Shown: positions 18,530 to 27,137 of the stretch, in pieces
How positions within the stretch are numbered: the stretch's first letter is position 1
Layout of the letters: every line of letters begins with the position of its first letter
Assembly (NCBI RefSeq): GCF_017751145.1
Contig: NZ_CP046640.1
Span: forward strand, 186,001 to 250,000
DNA: 64,000 nucleotides
DNA from: Iocasia fonsfrigidae
GTDB taxonomy: Bacteria > Bacillota > Halanaerobiia > Halanaerobiales > DTU029
Reading direction: 5' to 3'
Translations under genes and position numbers: made by a program
The notes under the pieces: model-generated
Told to the model about the DNA's origin: nothing
Databases searched by the model: none
What the model saw: the letters and a program-made list of their open reading frames with translations, nothing else

Positions 18530-19204
18530 TTGAGTACAATATTAGTAGTGGATGATGACCCACATATTCGAGAATTACTCAGAGTGTTTTTGAAAAAAGA
18601 AGGTTTTGATACTCAGGAAGCATTAGACGGAGAGGAAGCCCTTGTCAAATTAGAACAAGTAAAGGTAGATCTTGTAATTCTTGATATAATGATGCCAAAG
18701 ATGGATGGTTGGCAATTGTGCAAAGAACTTAGGGGGTATTATGATATTCCTATATTAATGCTGACTGCAAAAGGGGAAACTAGTCAAAAAATCAAGGGAT
18801 TTCAATTAGGTACTGATGATTACTTGGTTAAACCCTTTGAACCAATGGAACTGGTAATGAGGGTTAAGGCTTTATTGAAGAGGTATCAAATTGCTGTTTC
18901 ACAAAAAGTAAAGATCGGAAAATTAACAATGAATCATAAAACATATGAAACTTTAGTGGGGAGTAAAATATTAGATCTACCCCTTAAGGAATTTGAACTC
19001 CTATTTAAACTGGCCAGTTTTCCTGGAAGGACTTTTACCAGAGACCAACTAATCGAAGATATCTGGGGTTATGATTTTGACGGTAATGAACGAACACTGG
19101 ATGTACATATTAGCCGTTTGCGGGAGCGGTTTCCAGAGGAGGAATACTCCTTTAAAATTAAAACTATTCGGGGTTTAGGTTATCGTCTAGAGGTATTTTC
19201 ATGA
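18530..19204 (+). CDS. OmpR/PhoB-family response regulator
   Basis: This 224-residue regulator has a receiver domain (1-115; DDD at 8-10, phospho-acceptor D52 in LDIMMPKMDG, K in YLVKPF) and a winged-helix DNA-binding domain (about 128-224, ending with HISRLRERF and KTIRGLGYRLE). It starts at TTG 18530 after GAGGGGG. Its stop overlaps the start of the kinase gene by 4 bp (TCATGA), so the two are translationally coupled. Tandem repeats upstream of this gene and of the ABC exporter suggest autoregulation and control of export. Confidence 0.93.
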   Translation: MSTILVVDDDPHIRELLRVFLKKEGFDTQEALDGEEALVKLEQVKVDLVILDIMMPKMDGWQLCKELRGYYDIPILMLTAKGETSQKIKGFQLGTDDYLVKPFEPMELVMRVKALLKRYQIAVSQKVKIGKLTMNHKTYETLVGSKILDLPLKEFELLFKLASFPGRTFTRDQLIEDIWGYDFDGNERTLDVHISRLRERFPEEEYSFKIKTIRGLGYRLEVFS

Positions 19205-20265
19205 AGGTAAAGCATAAGATCTCTGGTTTAGTAAGATTTATATTAATGTTAATATTTTTGGTTATCATGTATTCAGCAGCTTTTTTCATAACAGATTATA
19301 TATATAAAATATTGGACTGGGAACTCAATGAGTTGTTAAATCAGATTATAAATTCAATTTTCGGTTTGATTTTAACTGGTCTAATGCTGAGTATTATTCG
19401 AAAGATTGCCCTCTCCAAAGGGTGGATGCGGAAAAGGGATGCATTTGGGACAATAATTGAAGCCGTGGAAAGAATAGCAACTGGTGATTTTAGTATCAGG
19501 TTGGACGATGACGATATTCATGAACATTACCCGGTAGCTAAGTTAAGGGAAAGTGTAAATAAGATGGCCCTGGAACTGGATAAGATGGAAAATATGCGTC
19601 AGGAGTTTATATCTAATGTATCTCATGAGATTCAATCCCCCTTGACTTCTATTAGTGGTTTTGCAGAAATACTGGGAAATGAAGAACTTAGTTTAGAGGA
19701 GAGACAACACTATCTGGGTATTATTCGGATAGAGAGTAAAAGGTTATCAAGGTTAAGTGATAATTTGCTCCAATTAGCATCACTGGATGCGGAAACAATT
19801 AAGTTTGAACCAGAAGTATATCATTTAGATGAACAGGTTAGGAATCTTATTCTGGCATGTGAGCCTCAGTGGGCGGTAAAAAAGGTTGAAATAGAGCTTG
19901 TGCTGGATAAGGTAAGTATTACTGCTGATAAGGATATGTTGACACAGGCCTGGATTAATTTAATTAATAATAGTATTAAGTATACACCTGAGGGTGGAAG
20001 GATAAAGATTGAGTTATATCAAGAGTCCAAAAAAGTACTTTTTAAAATAACGGATACAGGAATTGGTATTGCTGAAGAAGACCAGAAGCATATCTTTGAA
20101 CGTTTTTTTAAAACAGATAAATCTCGACAGCGTTCAAAAAAAGGAAATGGTTTAGGACTGTCCATAGTTAAAAAAATAATAGATATGCATCATGGTGAAA
20201 TTGAAGTTGATAGTAAGCTGGGAGAAGGAACAAGTTTTACAGTATTGCTGCCAGTTAAACAATAG
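19201..20265 (+). CDS. HAMP-domain sensor histidine kinase
   Basis: This 354-residue kinase has two membrane helices (about 9-32 and 42-64) with almost no extracytoplasmic loop, then HAMP (about 75-135). Next are the dimerisation/phospho-acceptor helix EFISNVSHEIQSPLTSISGF (histidine near 144) and the ATPase domain with NLINNSIKYT, DTGIGI and GNGLGLSIVKKI. The tiny external region suggests that it senses the membrane itself, as in BceS/LiaS-type intramembrane-sensing kinases. With a drug-type ABC exporter next door, response to a membrane-active compound is plausible but inferred. Confidence 0.93.
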   Translation: MKVKHKISGLVRFILMLIFLVIMYSAAFFITDYIYKILDWELNELLNQIINSIFGLILTGLMLSIIRKIALSKGWMRKRDAFGTIIEAVERIATGDFSIRLDDDDIHEHYPVAKLRESVNKMALELDKMENMRQEFISNVSHEIQSPLTSISGFAEILGNEELSLEERQHYLGIIRIESKRLSRLSDNLLQLASLDAETIKFEPEVYHLDEQVRNLILACEPQWAVKKVEIELVLDKVSITADKDMLTQAWINLINNSIKYTPEGGRIKIELYQESKKVLFKITDTGIGIAEEDQKHIFERFFKTDKSRQRSKKGNGLGLSIVKKIIDMHHGEIEVDSKLGEGTSFTVLLPVKQ

Positions 20266-20290
20266 TGAAAACAAAATATAAAATTGTTTG

Positions 20291-20328
20291 AAATACAGTC
20301 TGAAGGTATTAGAAGACTGTATTTTTTT
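20291..20328 (+). terminator. intrinsic terminator after the two-component pair
   Basis: AAATACAGTCT (20291-20301) pairs with AGACTGTATTT (20314-20324), with a 12-nt loop and a seven-T run overlapping the end of the stem. It separates the regulators from the exporter genes. Confidence 0.88.
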
Positions 20329-20379
20329 ATGTCAGGTAAATTATATTTATCTTGGGAATAAGTAATATTTGCGTTTTAA

Positions 20380-20401
20380 GTTTAAATTCAGTTTAAATTG
20401 C
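20380..20401 (+). promoter_or_regulatory. second tandem 11-bp repeat upstream of ABC exporter
   Basis: GTTTAAATTCA (20380-20390) and GTTTAAATTGC (20391-20401) repeat with an exact 11-bp period, like the pair at 18440-18461. AT-rich -10-like sequence (TATTATATT) follows at once, so a bound regulator would sit at the -35 position as an activator. Confidence 0.6.
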
Positions 20402-20435
20402 TATTATATTATTTTAGATGAAGGGAGAGGTAAAG

Positions 20436-21341
20436 ATGATTGAAGTGAAAAACTTTACAAAAAAATACGGAGATTTTATAGCAGTTGATAATATTTCTTT
20501 TAATGTGGAAGAAGGAACAATATTTGCTTTTCTGGGCCCAAATGGGGCCGGCAAATCGACAACTATTAATACTCTTTGTACGATACTTGATAAGACAGAG
20601 GGCGAATTAACTATCAATGGGAACGATGTAAACAGGCATAAGTCCAGAGTGCGCAAGGATATTGGGATTGTATTTCAGGAGTCAACCCTTGATAAACAAT
20701 TAACAGTAGAAGAAAATCTTAAATTGCACTGTGATTTTTATAGTATACCTAAATATCAAGTAAAAGAGAGAATTGATTTTGCACTGGAACTGGTAGATTT
20801 GCTGGAATGGCGGAGATCTTCTGTTAATAGTCTTTCTGGTGGTATGAAAAGGAGGGTAGAGATTGCCCGTGGTCTGGTACATTATCCCAGAGTATTATTT
20901 CTTGATGAACCTACTGCTGGACTTGATCCGCAGACGCGGGCTAATATCTGGGATTATATCTGTAAGCTGCAGCAAGAAAAAAATATTACCATTTTTTTAA
21001 CCACACATTATATGGATGAAGCTGAAATATGTGATATGGTAGCTATTATAGATCAAGGTCAAATTGTTGCCTTTGATACACCTGATAATCTTAAAAATTT
21101 ATATACTACAGCAACTATAAAGGTTAAAGTGTCTGAAAAAAAGGATTTAGAAGAATATCTTAAAGGACAATCTATCAATTACCAATTGGCAGATAAGCAA
21201 TTTACTATTGTTTCATCAGCACTTAATGAAACCTTAGAAATTATTTCAAGATTTAAATTTTTAATCATAGATATAGAAGTTTATAAAGGGACTTTAAATG
21301 ATGTATTTCTGGCTATAACTGGAAAAGAAATCAGGGAATAA
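20436..21341 (+). CDS. ABC transporter ATPase, DrrA/daunorubicin-resistance type
   Basis: This 301-residue ATPase has Walker A GPNGAGKST (about 38-46), the signature LSGGMKRRVEIARGL (about 137-151), Walker B VLFLDEPTAGLDP and the switch histidine in TTHYMDEAE. The C-terminal extension of about 80 residues is typical of DrrA-like exporters. It forms an exporter with the ABC-2 permease encoded next. ATG 20436 follows GGGAGAGG; an earlier ATG at 20418 lies upstream of that site. The substrate may be an antibiotic, lipid or other amphipath. Confidence 0.92.
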   Translation: MIEVKNFTKKYGDFIAVDNISFNVEEGTIFAFLGPNGAGKSTTINTLCTILDKTEGELTINGNDVNRHKSRVRKDIGIVFQESTLDKQLTVEENLKLHCDFYSIPKYQVKERIDFALELVDLLEWRRSSVNSLSGGMKRRVEIARGLVHYPRVLFLDEPTAGLDPQTRANIWDYICKLQQEKNITIFLTTHYMDEAEICDMVAIIDQGQIVAFDTPDNLKNLYTTATIKVKVSEKKDLEEYLKGQSINYQLADKQFTIVSSALNETLEIISRFKFLIIDIEVYKGTLNDVFLAITGKEIRE

Positions 21342-21366
21342 CAAATAGAAAGGGGATTAAAAAACT

Positions 21367-22191
21367 ATGCGTGCAGTAAAAGCAATATTGATTAGAAATT
21401 CAATAAATTTTTCGAGAGATAAAATGAAATTATTTTTTACAATATTGATGTCAATTTTATTTCTCTTTATATTTTCCTTTGTAATGAAGTCAGCAGCTAT
21501 TGGGGTAGAGAAACCATTAGATTATCTGATAACTGGTATAATAATAATGACGGTCTTTCAGTCTGCTCTAAGTAATTCCATGAATACCCTGGAGGATATT
21601 TCCAGCGGATTCATGAAAGAAATTCTGGTTTCCCCGGTAAGTAGATGGCAGATTTCTATAGGGCAAATTCTTTCATCATCAATTATTGCGGTATTTCAGG
21701 GTTTGATAATAATTGTAATAGCTTTAATTATGGGTCTAAGAATTGATCTATTTCATCTGATAGAAATGAGTGCTTTTATGATTATAGTAGGGATTACTTT
21801 TAGTTCAATAGGTCTATATCTGGCAACTCTGGCTAAAAGTTCAACAACATTTCAACTAATGATAAATGTATTTGTAATGCCCTTGACCTTTTTATCAGGG
21901 GCGTATATTCCAATAACAGTAATGCCGGGGTTTTTAAAGCCGATAGTATATTTAAATCCTCTGACTTATATAACAGCTATTTTTCGATATATTTCTTTAC
22001 AAATGGAGACATCATCTTCCTTAGAACTAATCAAGGCAGGTGTAGCATTTAGTATTAAAGGCTTTACTATTTTACCATATATGGGATTGTTTATTATACT
22101 AGCCATATGTTTAATATTTTTTGGATTATGTGTTTACCAGTTTAATAAAGCAGATTTTTCTCGTGTTCAGGTTTTTACCCATAGACATTAA
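21367..22191 (+). CDS. ABC-2 type permease (DrrB-like)
   Basis: This 274-residue membrane protein has six predicted helices and the ABC-2 fold. The cytosolic coupling region MNTLEDISSGFMKEILVSPVSRW and the motif FLSGAYIPITVMPGFLKPIVYLNPLTY are characteristic of DrrB-like exporters. It starts 25 bp after the ATPase stop with AAAGGGG upstream. Its last codons overlap the beginning of a methyltransferase relic, suggesting that a deletion joined the two. Confidence 0.92.
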   Translation: MRAVKAILIRNSINFSRDKMKLFFTILMSILFLFIFSFVMKSAAIGVEKPLDYLITGIIIMTVFQSALSNSMNTLEDISSGFMKEILVSPVSRWQISIGQILSSSIIAVFQGLIIIVIALIMGLRIDLFHLIEMSAFMIIVGITFSSIGLYLATLAKSSTTFQLMINVFVMPLTFLSGAYIPITVMPGFLKPIVYLNPLTYITAIFRYISLQMETSSSLELIKAGVAFSIKGFTILPYMGLFIILAICLIFFGLCVYQFNKADFSRVQVFTHRH

Positions 22192-22348
22192 AGAGTTGAA
22201 TAGAATAATTAAGCAGGGTGGTAAATTATATATTGAGGATGGACATCAATCCCGTGAAGAGTCTTTGAAAAAAATAAAAGAGTCTAGTTTGTGGGAAATA
22301 GAGGCTAAAAAGGATACTTATTTGATATGTAAGGCAGTTAAATATTAA
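22185..22348 (+). pseudogene. C-terminal remnant of a class I SAM methyltransferase
   Basis: The frame from about 22185 to the stop at 22346-22348 reads IKELNRIIKQGGKLYIEDGH and then SLWEIEAKKDTYLICKA. It matches the late strands of Rossmann-type methyltransferases (the 'ELyRilKPGGkLYI' region). The SAM-binding half is absent. The fragment starts exactly where the ABC permease ends, so a deletion fused the exporter operon to this relic. A start codon inside the permease gene could be read but would give an unrelated N-terminus. Confidence 0.6.
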
Positions 22349-22488
22349 AATTTAATAGGTGTTAATAATATTTTTTAATGAGGGTTTTGGATAATAGTTC
22401 AAATGCCTTCTTTTTTTATTTGCTTTTATATAAGGGTATTATTGTGGTATTTCTAAAAGAAAAAGCACTTAATATAGCTTGTGTTTAG

Positions 22489-22517
22489 TTGATTTTAGTT
22501 TATAAATAGTATATAAT
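22489..22517 (+). promoter_or_regulatory. sigma-A-type promoter for the HTH-Uma2 gene
   Basis: TTGATT (22489-22494) and TATAAT (22512-22517) are separated by 17 bp. The gene starts 34 bp downstream. Confidence 0.6.
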
Positions 22518-22550
22518 TGAATTATAATTAATAATTCTGGAGGTGGAATT

Positions 22551-23315
22551 ATGTCAGAAAAAAAAGAGCTGATAACTGCTCAGGATGTGGCTGAAAGTCT
22601 GGATCTTTCTGTTGAAACTATCTGGAGGTATACAAGAGAGGGGAAAATACCCTTTATTGAACTGGGTAAAAAACAATACCGTTATAAACTGGCTGATGTT
22701 ATTAAAGCATTGACTGATCCGGTTGTTAAAGAATCAAAAGCTGATTATAAAACAGGGAATCAGAAAAATTTTACATATCAGGATTATTTGAAACTTCCGG
22801 AGGAACCAGGTTATCAGTTTGAAGTACTGGAGGGCTGTCTGGTTAAGGAACCATCTCCAAATGTTATGCACCAGCGGGTTTCCCGCAGGCTCCAGCGAAT
22901 TCTAGAAGATTATTTCTATAAAATTGATCATGATGGGGAAATTTTTAATGCACCTTTAGATGTAACTTTCTCTAATACAACTGTAGTCCAGCCTGATTTA
23001 TTTTATATATCAGCTAATCAAAATAAGATAATAAAAGAAAAACGGATTGATGGTTCACCTGTACTGGTAGTTGAAATTATTTCTCCCTATAACCCCCGTA
23101 AGGATCGACTGCAAAAGATGCGAATTTACCAGAAAGCCAAAATAAAACACTACTGGCTGGTAAATCCAGAAGAGAGAACCCTGGAATGTTTTGCTCTTCG
23201 TAATAATGCTTATACTTTGCTTGCTTCAGGGATGGATGAAGATATTGTAGAACATCCAGATTTTCAAAATTTAAGTATTCCCTTAGAAAAATTGTGGCAT
23301 AAAAGTAGTATGTAA
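22551..23315 (+). CDS. HTH-Uma2 fusion: DNA-binding domain plus Uma2-type putative nuclease
   Basis: This 254-residue protein has two parts. Residues 8-52 (LITAQDVAESLDLSVETIWR followed by YTREGKIPFIELGKKQYRY) form an excisionase/MerR-like helix-turn-helix. Residues 70-250 form a Uma2 (DUF820) domain of the PD-(D/E)xK fold; its core is the aspartate of VVQPDLFYI and the ELVEI-like VLVVEIISP, with Y/K in MRIYQKAKIKHYWLV. Uma2 proteins are presumed restriction-like endonucleases of unknown role, often in many copies in cyanobacteria and other lineages. Fusion with an HTH suggests a site-targeted or self-regulated nuclease. The gene stands alone with its own promoter. Confidence 0.85.
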   Translation: MSEKKELITAQDVAESLDLSVETIWRYTREGKIPFIELGKKQYRYKLADVIKALTDPVVKESKADYKTGNQKNFTYQDYLKLPEEPGYQFEVLEGCLVKEPSPNVMHQRVSRRLQRILEDYFYKIDHDGEIFNAPLDVTFSNTTVVQPDLFYISANQNKIIKEKRIDGSPVLVVEIISPYNPRKDRLQKMRIYQKAKIKHYWLVNPEERTLECFALRNNAYTLLASGMDEDIVEHPDFQNLSIPLEKLWHKSSM

Positions 23316-23319
23316 TTTT

Positions 23320-23940
23320 CTAATCCTCTATTTTTTGAGTATATGCAGGGTTTTCATTTTTTAGGTCTAAATATAATGAACCATCTGTATTTAGTGATGC
23401 TAAAATGACTTTTGATAGGTCATCAATATTTTGCTTATATAACTCTTTATATAGCCAGTTAAGATCCAGATTGTTTTGTTTTAGGTTTTGTTCCAGAACT
23501 GTACCATCTTTGATTAATTCAGTGGCTAGCCCCTGGTAACTAGTTTTTAGACCCAGGTCTTTAGGGGTTACAGGCTTATAAGGTGTTTTTTTGAGTACAC
23601 TTAATTTACCATCTGCCTCTAATACAGCAAATTCTACTTCATTTAAATTAAAAACCTTATTTTCCCTTAATTGCATTTCTAGGGCATCTAAAGTATATCT
23701 GGCTTTTAACATGTTTTTTTCTAAAATTTTGCCGTTTTGAATAATTACTATGGGTTCTCCCTTAAATAACTTTCTTATTTTTAAACTTTTTAATGTTGAA
23801 TATCCTAGGGCCAGAGTGCAGATAACCATGACAACTGGACTAAGTAAAACGGCATGTCCTCTTACTTCATTTACAACATATGCCCCGGCAATTGTACCAA
23901 TAGTTACCCCTGTAACAAAATCAAAAAAAATATTTTCTCT
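23320..23940 (-). pseudogene. N-terminally truncated YetF/DUF421 membrane protein
   Basis: The open frame bounded upstream by a TAG at 23941-23943 begins RENIFFDFVTGVTIGTIAGAY and continues through a second helix, then the C-terminal YetF domain (about 60 residues in: KLFKGEPIVIIQNGKILEKN; LEMQLRENKVFNLNEVEFAVLEADGKLSV). Intact members carry about 35-40 more N-terminal residues with the first helix. No suitable start codon lies before the conserved FDFVTG; the first ATG (23829) would remove it. I conclude that it is a truncated gene, though a shortened protein from 23829 might still be made. A T8 tract at the break could have caused a frameshift. Confidence 0.6.
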
Positions 23941-24052
23941 CTATATTCAAAAATATTTAAAGTTTATGATATTATCTTGTATCCTTAGATATACTGTGGT
24001 ATTATCAAAGATAAGGTGATTTATCCTATATTTATAGTGGTGGTGTTATTAG

Positions 24053-25075
24053 ATGATAATACTTTCTGAAATCAACTGGAAGAAATTATTGCTTTTAACT
24101 ATTGTTTTTATCATGATTGTTATTATATTGCGTTTTTTCATCTTTACTTTAACCCCCTTTTTCTTTGGTTTAATTATAGCTACAATTATTGATAAACCAG
24201 TTGAGCTAATCTCAAAAAAAATTCCTCGCAGTCTTGCTGTTTTAATTATGGTTGTTCTTGTTTTAAGTGTTGTCCTTTTACTTACTTCATTTATTATCAC
24301 AAACAGTGTTTATGAATTAATATATTTGTCCCGTTATTTACCACAATACCGGGAACAGATAATGGATTATGTTGATGAGGCTCTATTAAAACAACAGGAG
24401 TTATTTGCTAGGATGCCTGATGTTATTTCTAATGTTTTACAGAGGAACCTGGATGCTCTTTACCGCCGAGGAGAAGATGTCTTATCCAATATTATCGAAA
24501 AAACAGTAAATATAACCTTTAATATACCGGGTTTAATTATTTTGCTCTTATTTACTATCATATCTGCTTTTTTTCTCAGTAAAGACAAAGAAAAGATTGT
24601 TGGCTATCTTAAGAAAAAAACTAGATTCTCAGATAATAAACAGTCCAATATTGTTAATGATATCTTTAGTTATATCAGGGTTCAATTACTTATAATGAGC
24701 AATACTACTGTGTTAACTGCTATGGTATTTTATTTTTTGAACTATCCCTATGCAATCTTATTAGCTCTTTTATCAGGTGTACTGGATTTGATTCCAGTGG
24801 TAGGACCTGGTGCAGTCCTCTGGCCGATGATAATATACAATGTAATTTTTAACCCTAAAAATGCTGTGATAATATTTATTCTTTATTTAATTATAATTGG
24901 CGCCAGACCAACACTGGAAAGCAGAATTTTGGGGAGGAATATAGGGGTTTCACCAATAATTCTTCTACTGGGGGTTTACCTTGGTTTAATTACATTCGGC
25001 TTTCAGGGTGTTATACTGGCACCTATTTCCATAATTATATTTAAGTCTATTCTAAATACGGGGATAGATTTCTAA
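24053..25075 (+). CDS. AI-2E/PerM-family membrane protein, YtvI-like
   Basis: This 340-residue protein has about eight membrane helices arranged as in the AI-2E transporter (UPF0118) family, with a large extracytoplasmic or peripheral region after helix 3. The conserved C-terminal segment YAILLALLSGVLDLIPVVGPG and later GRNIGVSPIILLLGVYLGLITFGFQGVILAPI are diagnostic. Members include sporulation protein YtvI, Na+(Li+)/H+ antiporters and the E. coli AI-2 exporter candidate TqsA. Length and the last motif are closest to YtvI-like proteins. The function is uncertain. Confidence 0.82.
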   Translation: MIILSEINWKKLLLLTIVFIMIVIILRFFIFTLTPFFFGLIIATIIDKPVELISKKIPRSLAVLIMVVLVLSVVLLLTSFIITNSVYELIYLSRYLPQYREQIMDYVDEALLKQQELFARMPDVISNVLQRNLDALYRRGEDVLSNIIEKTVNITFNIPGLIILLLFTIISAFFLSKDKEKIVGYLKKKTRFSDNKQSNIVNDIFSYIRVQLLIMSNTTVLTAMVFYFLNYPYAILLALLSGVLDLIPVVGPGAVLWPMIIYNVIFNPKNAVIIFILYLIIIGARPTLESRILGRNIGVSPIILLLGVYLGLITFGFQGVILAPISIIIFKSILNTGIDF

Positions 25076-25125
25076 CTGGCTGCACAGTTTGATAGGGTGG
25101 TGCATATTATTTTATTAAAGTTTTG

Positions 25126-25154
25126 TTGACAAATAGAGGTTTATATAATAAAAT
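25126..25154 (+). promoter_or_regulatory. promoter for ferredoxin-type gene
   Basis: TTGACA (25126-25131) and TAAAAT (25149-25154) have a 17-bp spacer. The gene starts 57 bp downstream after GGGGGGATTAAG. Confidence 0.55.
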
Positions 25155-25211
25155 TAATATCGTTATATCTAAATATATAAATATAATTTTAAATTTAGGG
25201 GGGATTAAGAT

Positions 25212-25934
25212 ATGGGTAGGATAAACCTTAGTATAAATCAATCTTTTACTCTAATTAAAAAATACGCCTGGATATTAACTCTAGTAGTAGCAATTGGTGG
25301 TCTGTGGTATCCCAGATTGGGTCTTTTGGTTATGCCAATCATGATATCCCTGATTACAATGTCATTCTTTAAAGGGCGGTACTGGTGTGGCAATTTCTGT
25401 CCACATGGGAGTTTTTTTGATCAATTATTAAGTTCATTCAGTAAAAATAGGAAAATCCCTGGAGTTTTTAGGTCAAAGATAATAGCAGTCCTATTTTTCC
25501 TGTTTTTTTCATATAATTTGGGCAGAAGGTTTCTGAATACAGCAAAATTATGGGAGACAGTAGAATTCTGGGATAAATTAGGCTTTATTTTTGTAGTCAG
25601 CTATCTGATGGTAGTAATTGTTGGTGGAGGGCTAAGTATTTTTATTAGTTACCGCACCTGGTGTCATATCTGTCCAATGGGTACAATGCAGAGAATGTCT
25701 TATAGCCTGGGGAAATTACTTGGTATTGCTAGAAAAACCGACAGTAAGGTCACTATCAGTCGGAAAGATTCATGTGTTAGCTGTGGTAAATGTGCAGCAG
25801 TTTGCCCGATGCAGCTTAGCCCATACACAGGCTTTTCAGAGATGAAACAGTTTGATAATGAATTATGTATCAGGTGTTCAAAGTGTGTGGAAAATTGTCC
25901 TTTAGGGATATTAAGTTTAGCTAAAGAGGCATAA
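25212..25934 (+). CDS. NapH/polyferredoxin-like 4Fe-4S membrane protein
   Basis: This 240-residue protein has about four membrane helices. CxxxCP motifs are seen in WCGNFCPHGS and WCHICPMG. Two C-terminal bacterial 4Fe-4S clusters follow (CVSCGKCAAVCP and CIRCSKCVENCP). This matches the NapH/NosR/MauN-type group that passes electrons from the membrane to partner redox proteins. No partner oxidoreductase is adjacent. It is transcribed alone from its own promoter and ends at a bidirectional terminator. Confidence 0.85.
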   Translation: MGRINLSINQSFTLIKKYAWILTLVVAIGGLWYPRLGLLVMPIMISLITMSFFKGRYWCGNFCPHGSFFDQLLSSFSKNRKIPGVFRSKIIAVLFFLFFSYNLGRRFLNTAKLWETVEFWDKLGFIFVVSYLMVVIVGGGLSIFISYRTWCHICPMGTMQRMSYSLGKLLGIARKTDSKVTISRKDSCVSCGKCAAVCPMQLSPYTGFSEMKQFDNELCIRCSKCVENCPLGILSLAKEA

Positions 25935-25947
25935 GATGTGATTATAT

Positions 25948-25977
25948 AAAAGGGAGATGTTGTTCACCTCCCTTTTT
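25948..25977. terminator. bidirectional terminator between converging genes
   Basis: AAAAGGGAG (25948-25956) pairs with CTCCCTTTT (25968-25976), flanked by an A-rich and a T-rich side, serving the ferredoxin gene and the opposing exporter gene. Confidence 0.85.
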
Positions 25978-25986
25978 ATAATTTAT

Positions 25987-27006
25987 TTATATCTGACCGG
26001 ACAAAAATTGTACTATGAGGGATACCAGTACCACGATAAGTGATACAATAAAACCCAGAATCATTGGTTGGATTCCTGATTGAAGCATTTTCCTGAGGTC
26101 GGTTTTGAGACCTACAGCAGCCAGGGCCATAGCCATTAGAAATTTGCTGCCCTGTTTAATAGGTGTATACAGATTGGCTGGAATAAGTCCCAGGGTATTT
26201 ATAATTGAGCCCAGGACAAAGATTAATATAAACCAGGGGAAGAGATTGCTAAGCCCTGGAGTTGCTTTTCCACTGGATAGCTTTTTTTCCCTGTTATGAT
26301 AGCTTGCAATAATAGAGAAAAGCAGAGTAATGGGTACTATAGAAGTAGTTCTGGTAAGTTTTACAATAGTAGCAAAGTTCCCGGCAGCATCACTAAAGGC
26401 ATAAGCAGCTGCTACAACTGATGAGGTATCATTAACAGCTGTCCCGGTCCAGAGACCGAAGGCCAGGTCTGACAAATTGAGCGCCTTCCCCATAAGTGGA
26501 AAGAGCAGGATCATCAACACATCAAAGATAAAAGTAGCTGACATGGCATAGGCTATATCTGTATCATCAGCTTCCAATACTGGGGATAGGGCTGCTATAG
26601 CTGATCCTCCACAAATACCGGTCCCTGCACCGATAAGGTTACTTAGCTTCCAGTTTATTTTAAGTAAGTTGCCAAAAACATAGGCTGAACCGAAGGCTGC
26701 TGTCAGGGTAAAGACCATGACAAATAAGGAATATTTTCCTACTTCCAGAACCTTACTGATACTTAAACCAGTGCCTAGGAGGATAATCGCCAGGCGGAGG
26801 AGTCTTCTAGAGACAAAATCCAGTCCTTCTTTGAGTTCATTTTCTACCGGGGATATAAAATTACATAAGATACCGATAAATAACGCCAGAATACTCCCCC
26901 CAATGATAGGGAGTATCTTACCCATTAAAACCGCTATAACTGCTATCAGGCAGGTCATCCCAATACCAGAGCTTAGTTTTTTAGCCTTATTAAAGTAATA
27001 CATCAT
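25987..27006 (-). CDS. UPF0324/YeiH-family membrane protein, putative sulfate/sulfite exporter
   Basis: This 339-residue membrane protein has about ten helices. Family signatures are LLRLAIILLGTGLSISKVLEVG, GAGTGICGGSAIAALSPVLEADD and WTGTAVNDTSSVVAAAYAF. The family (Cons_hypoth698, YeiH) is annotated as a putative sulfate exporter. A tandem ATG at 27006/27003 follows AGAAGGG at 27014-27020 (complement); the frame is open to 27108 but without a ribosome site. A LysR regulator is divergently transcribed, the same arrangement as yeiE-yeiH in enterobacteria, suggesting direct control. Confidence 0.88.
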   Translation of the reverse strand: MMYYFNKAKKLSSGIGMTCLIAVIAVLMGKILPIIGGSILALFIGILCNFISPVENELKEGLDFVSRRLLRLAIILLGTGLSISKVLEVGKYSLFVMVFTLTAAFGSAYVFGNLLKINWKLSNLIGAGTGICGGSAIAALSPVLEADDTDIAYAMSATFIFDVLMILLFPLMGKALNLSDLAFGLWTGTAVNDTSSVVAAAYAFSDAAGNFATIVKLTRTTSIVPITLLFSIIASYHNREKKLSSGKATPGLSNLFPWFILIFVLGSIINTLGLIPANLYTPIKQGSKFLMAMALAAVGLKTDLRKMLQSGIQPMILGFIVSLIVVLVSLIVQFLSGQI

Positions 27007-27137
27007 CAACAATCCCTTCTCTTGATTTATTAGTGGATTTTTACTTGCAAGAATTATTATAACAGAGGGTATTGTATAATTAAAATAATATGTTATTATA
27101 ATATCCATAAGTAATTACTAATAGGAGGGAATAGGAT

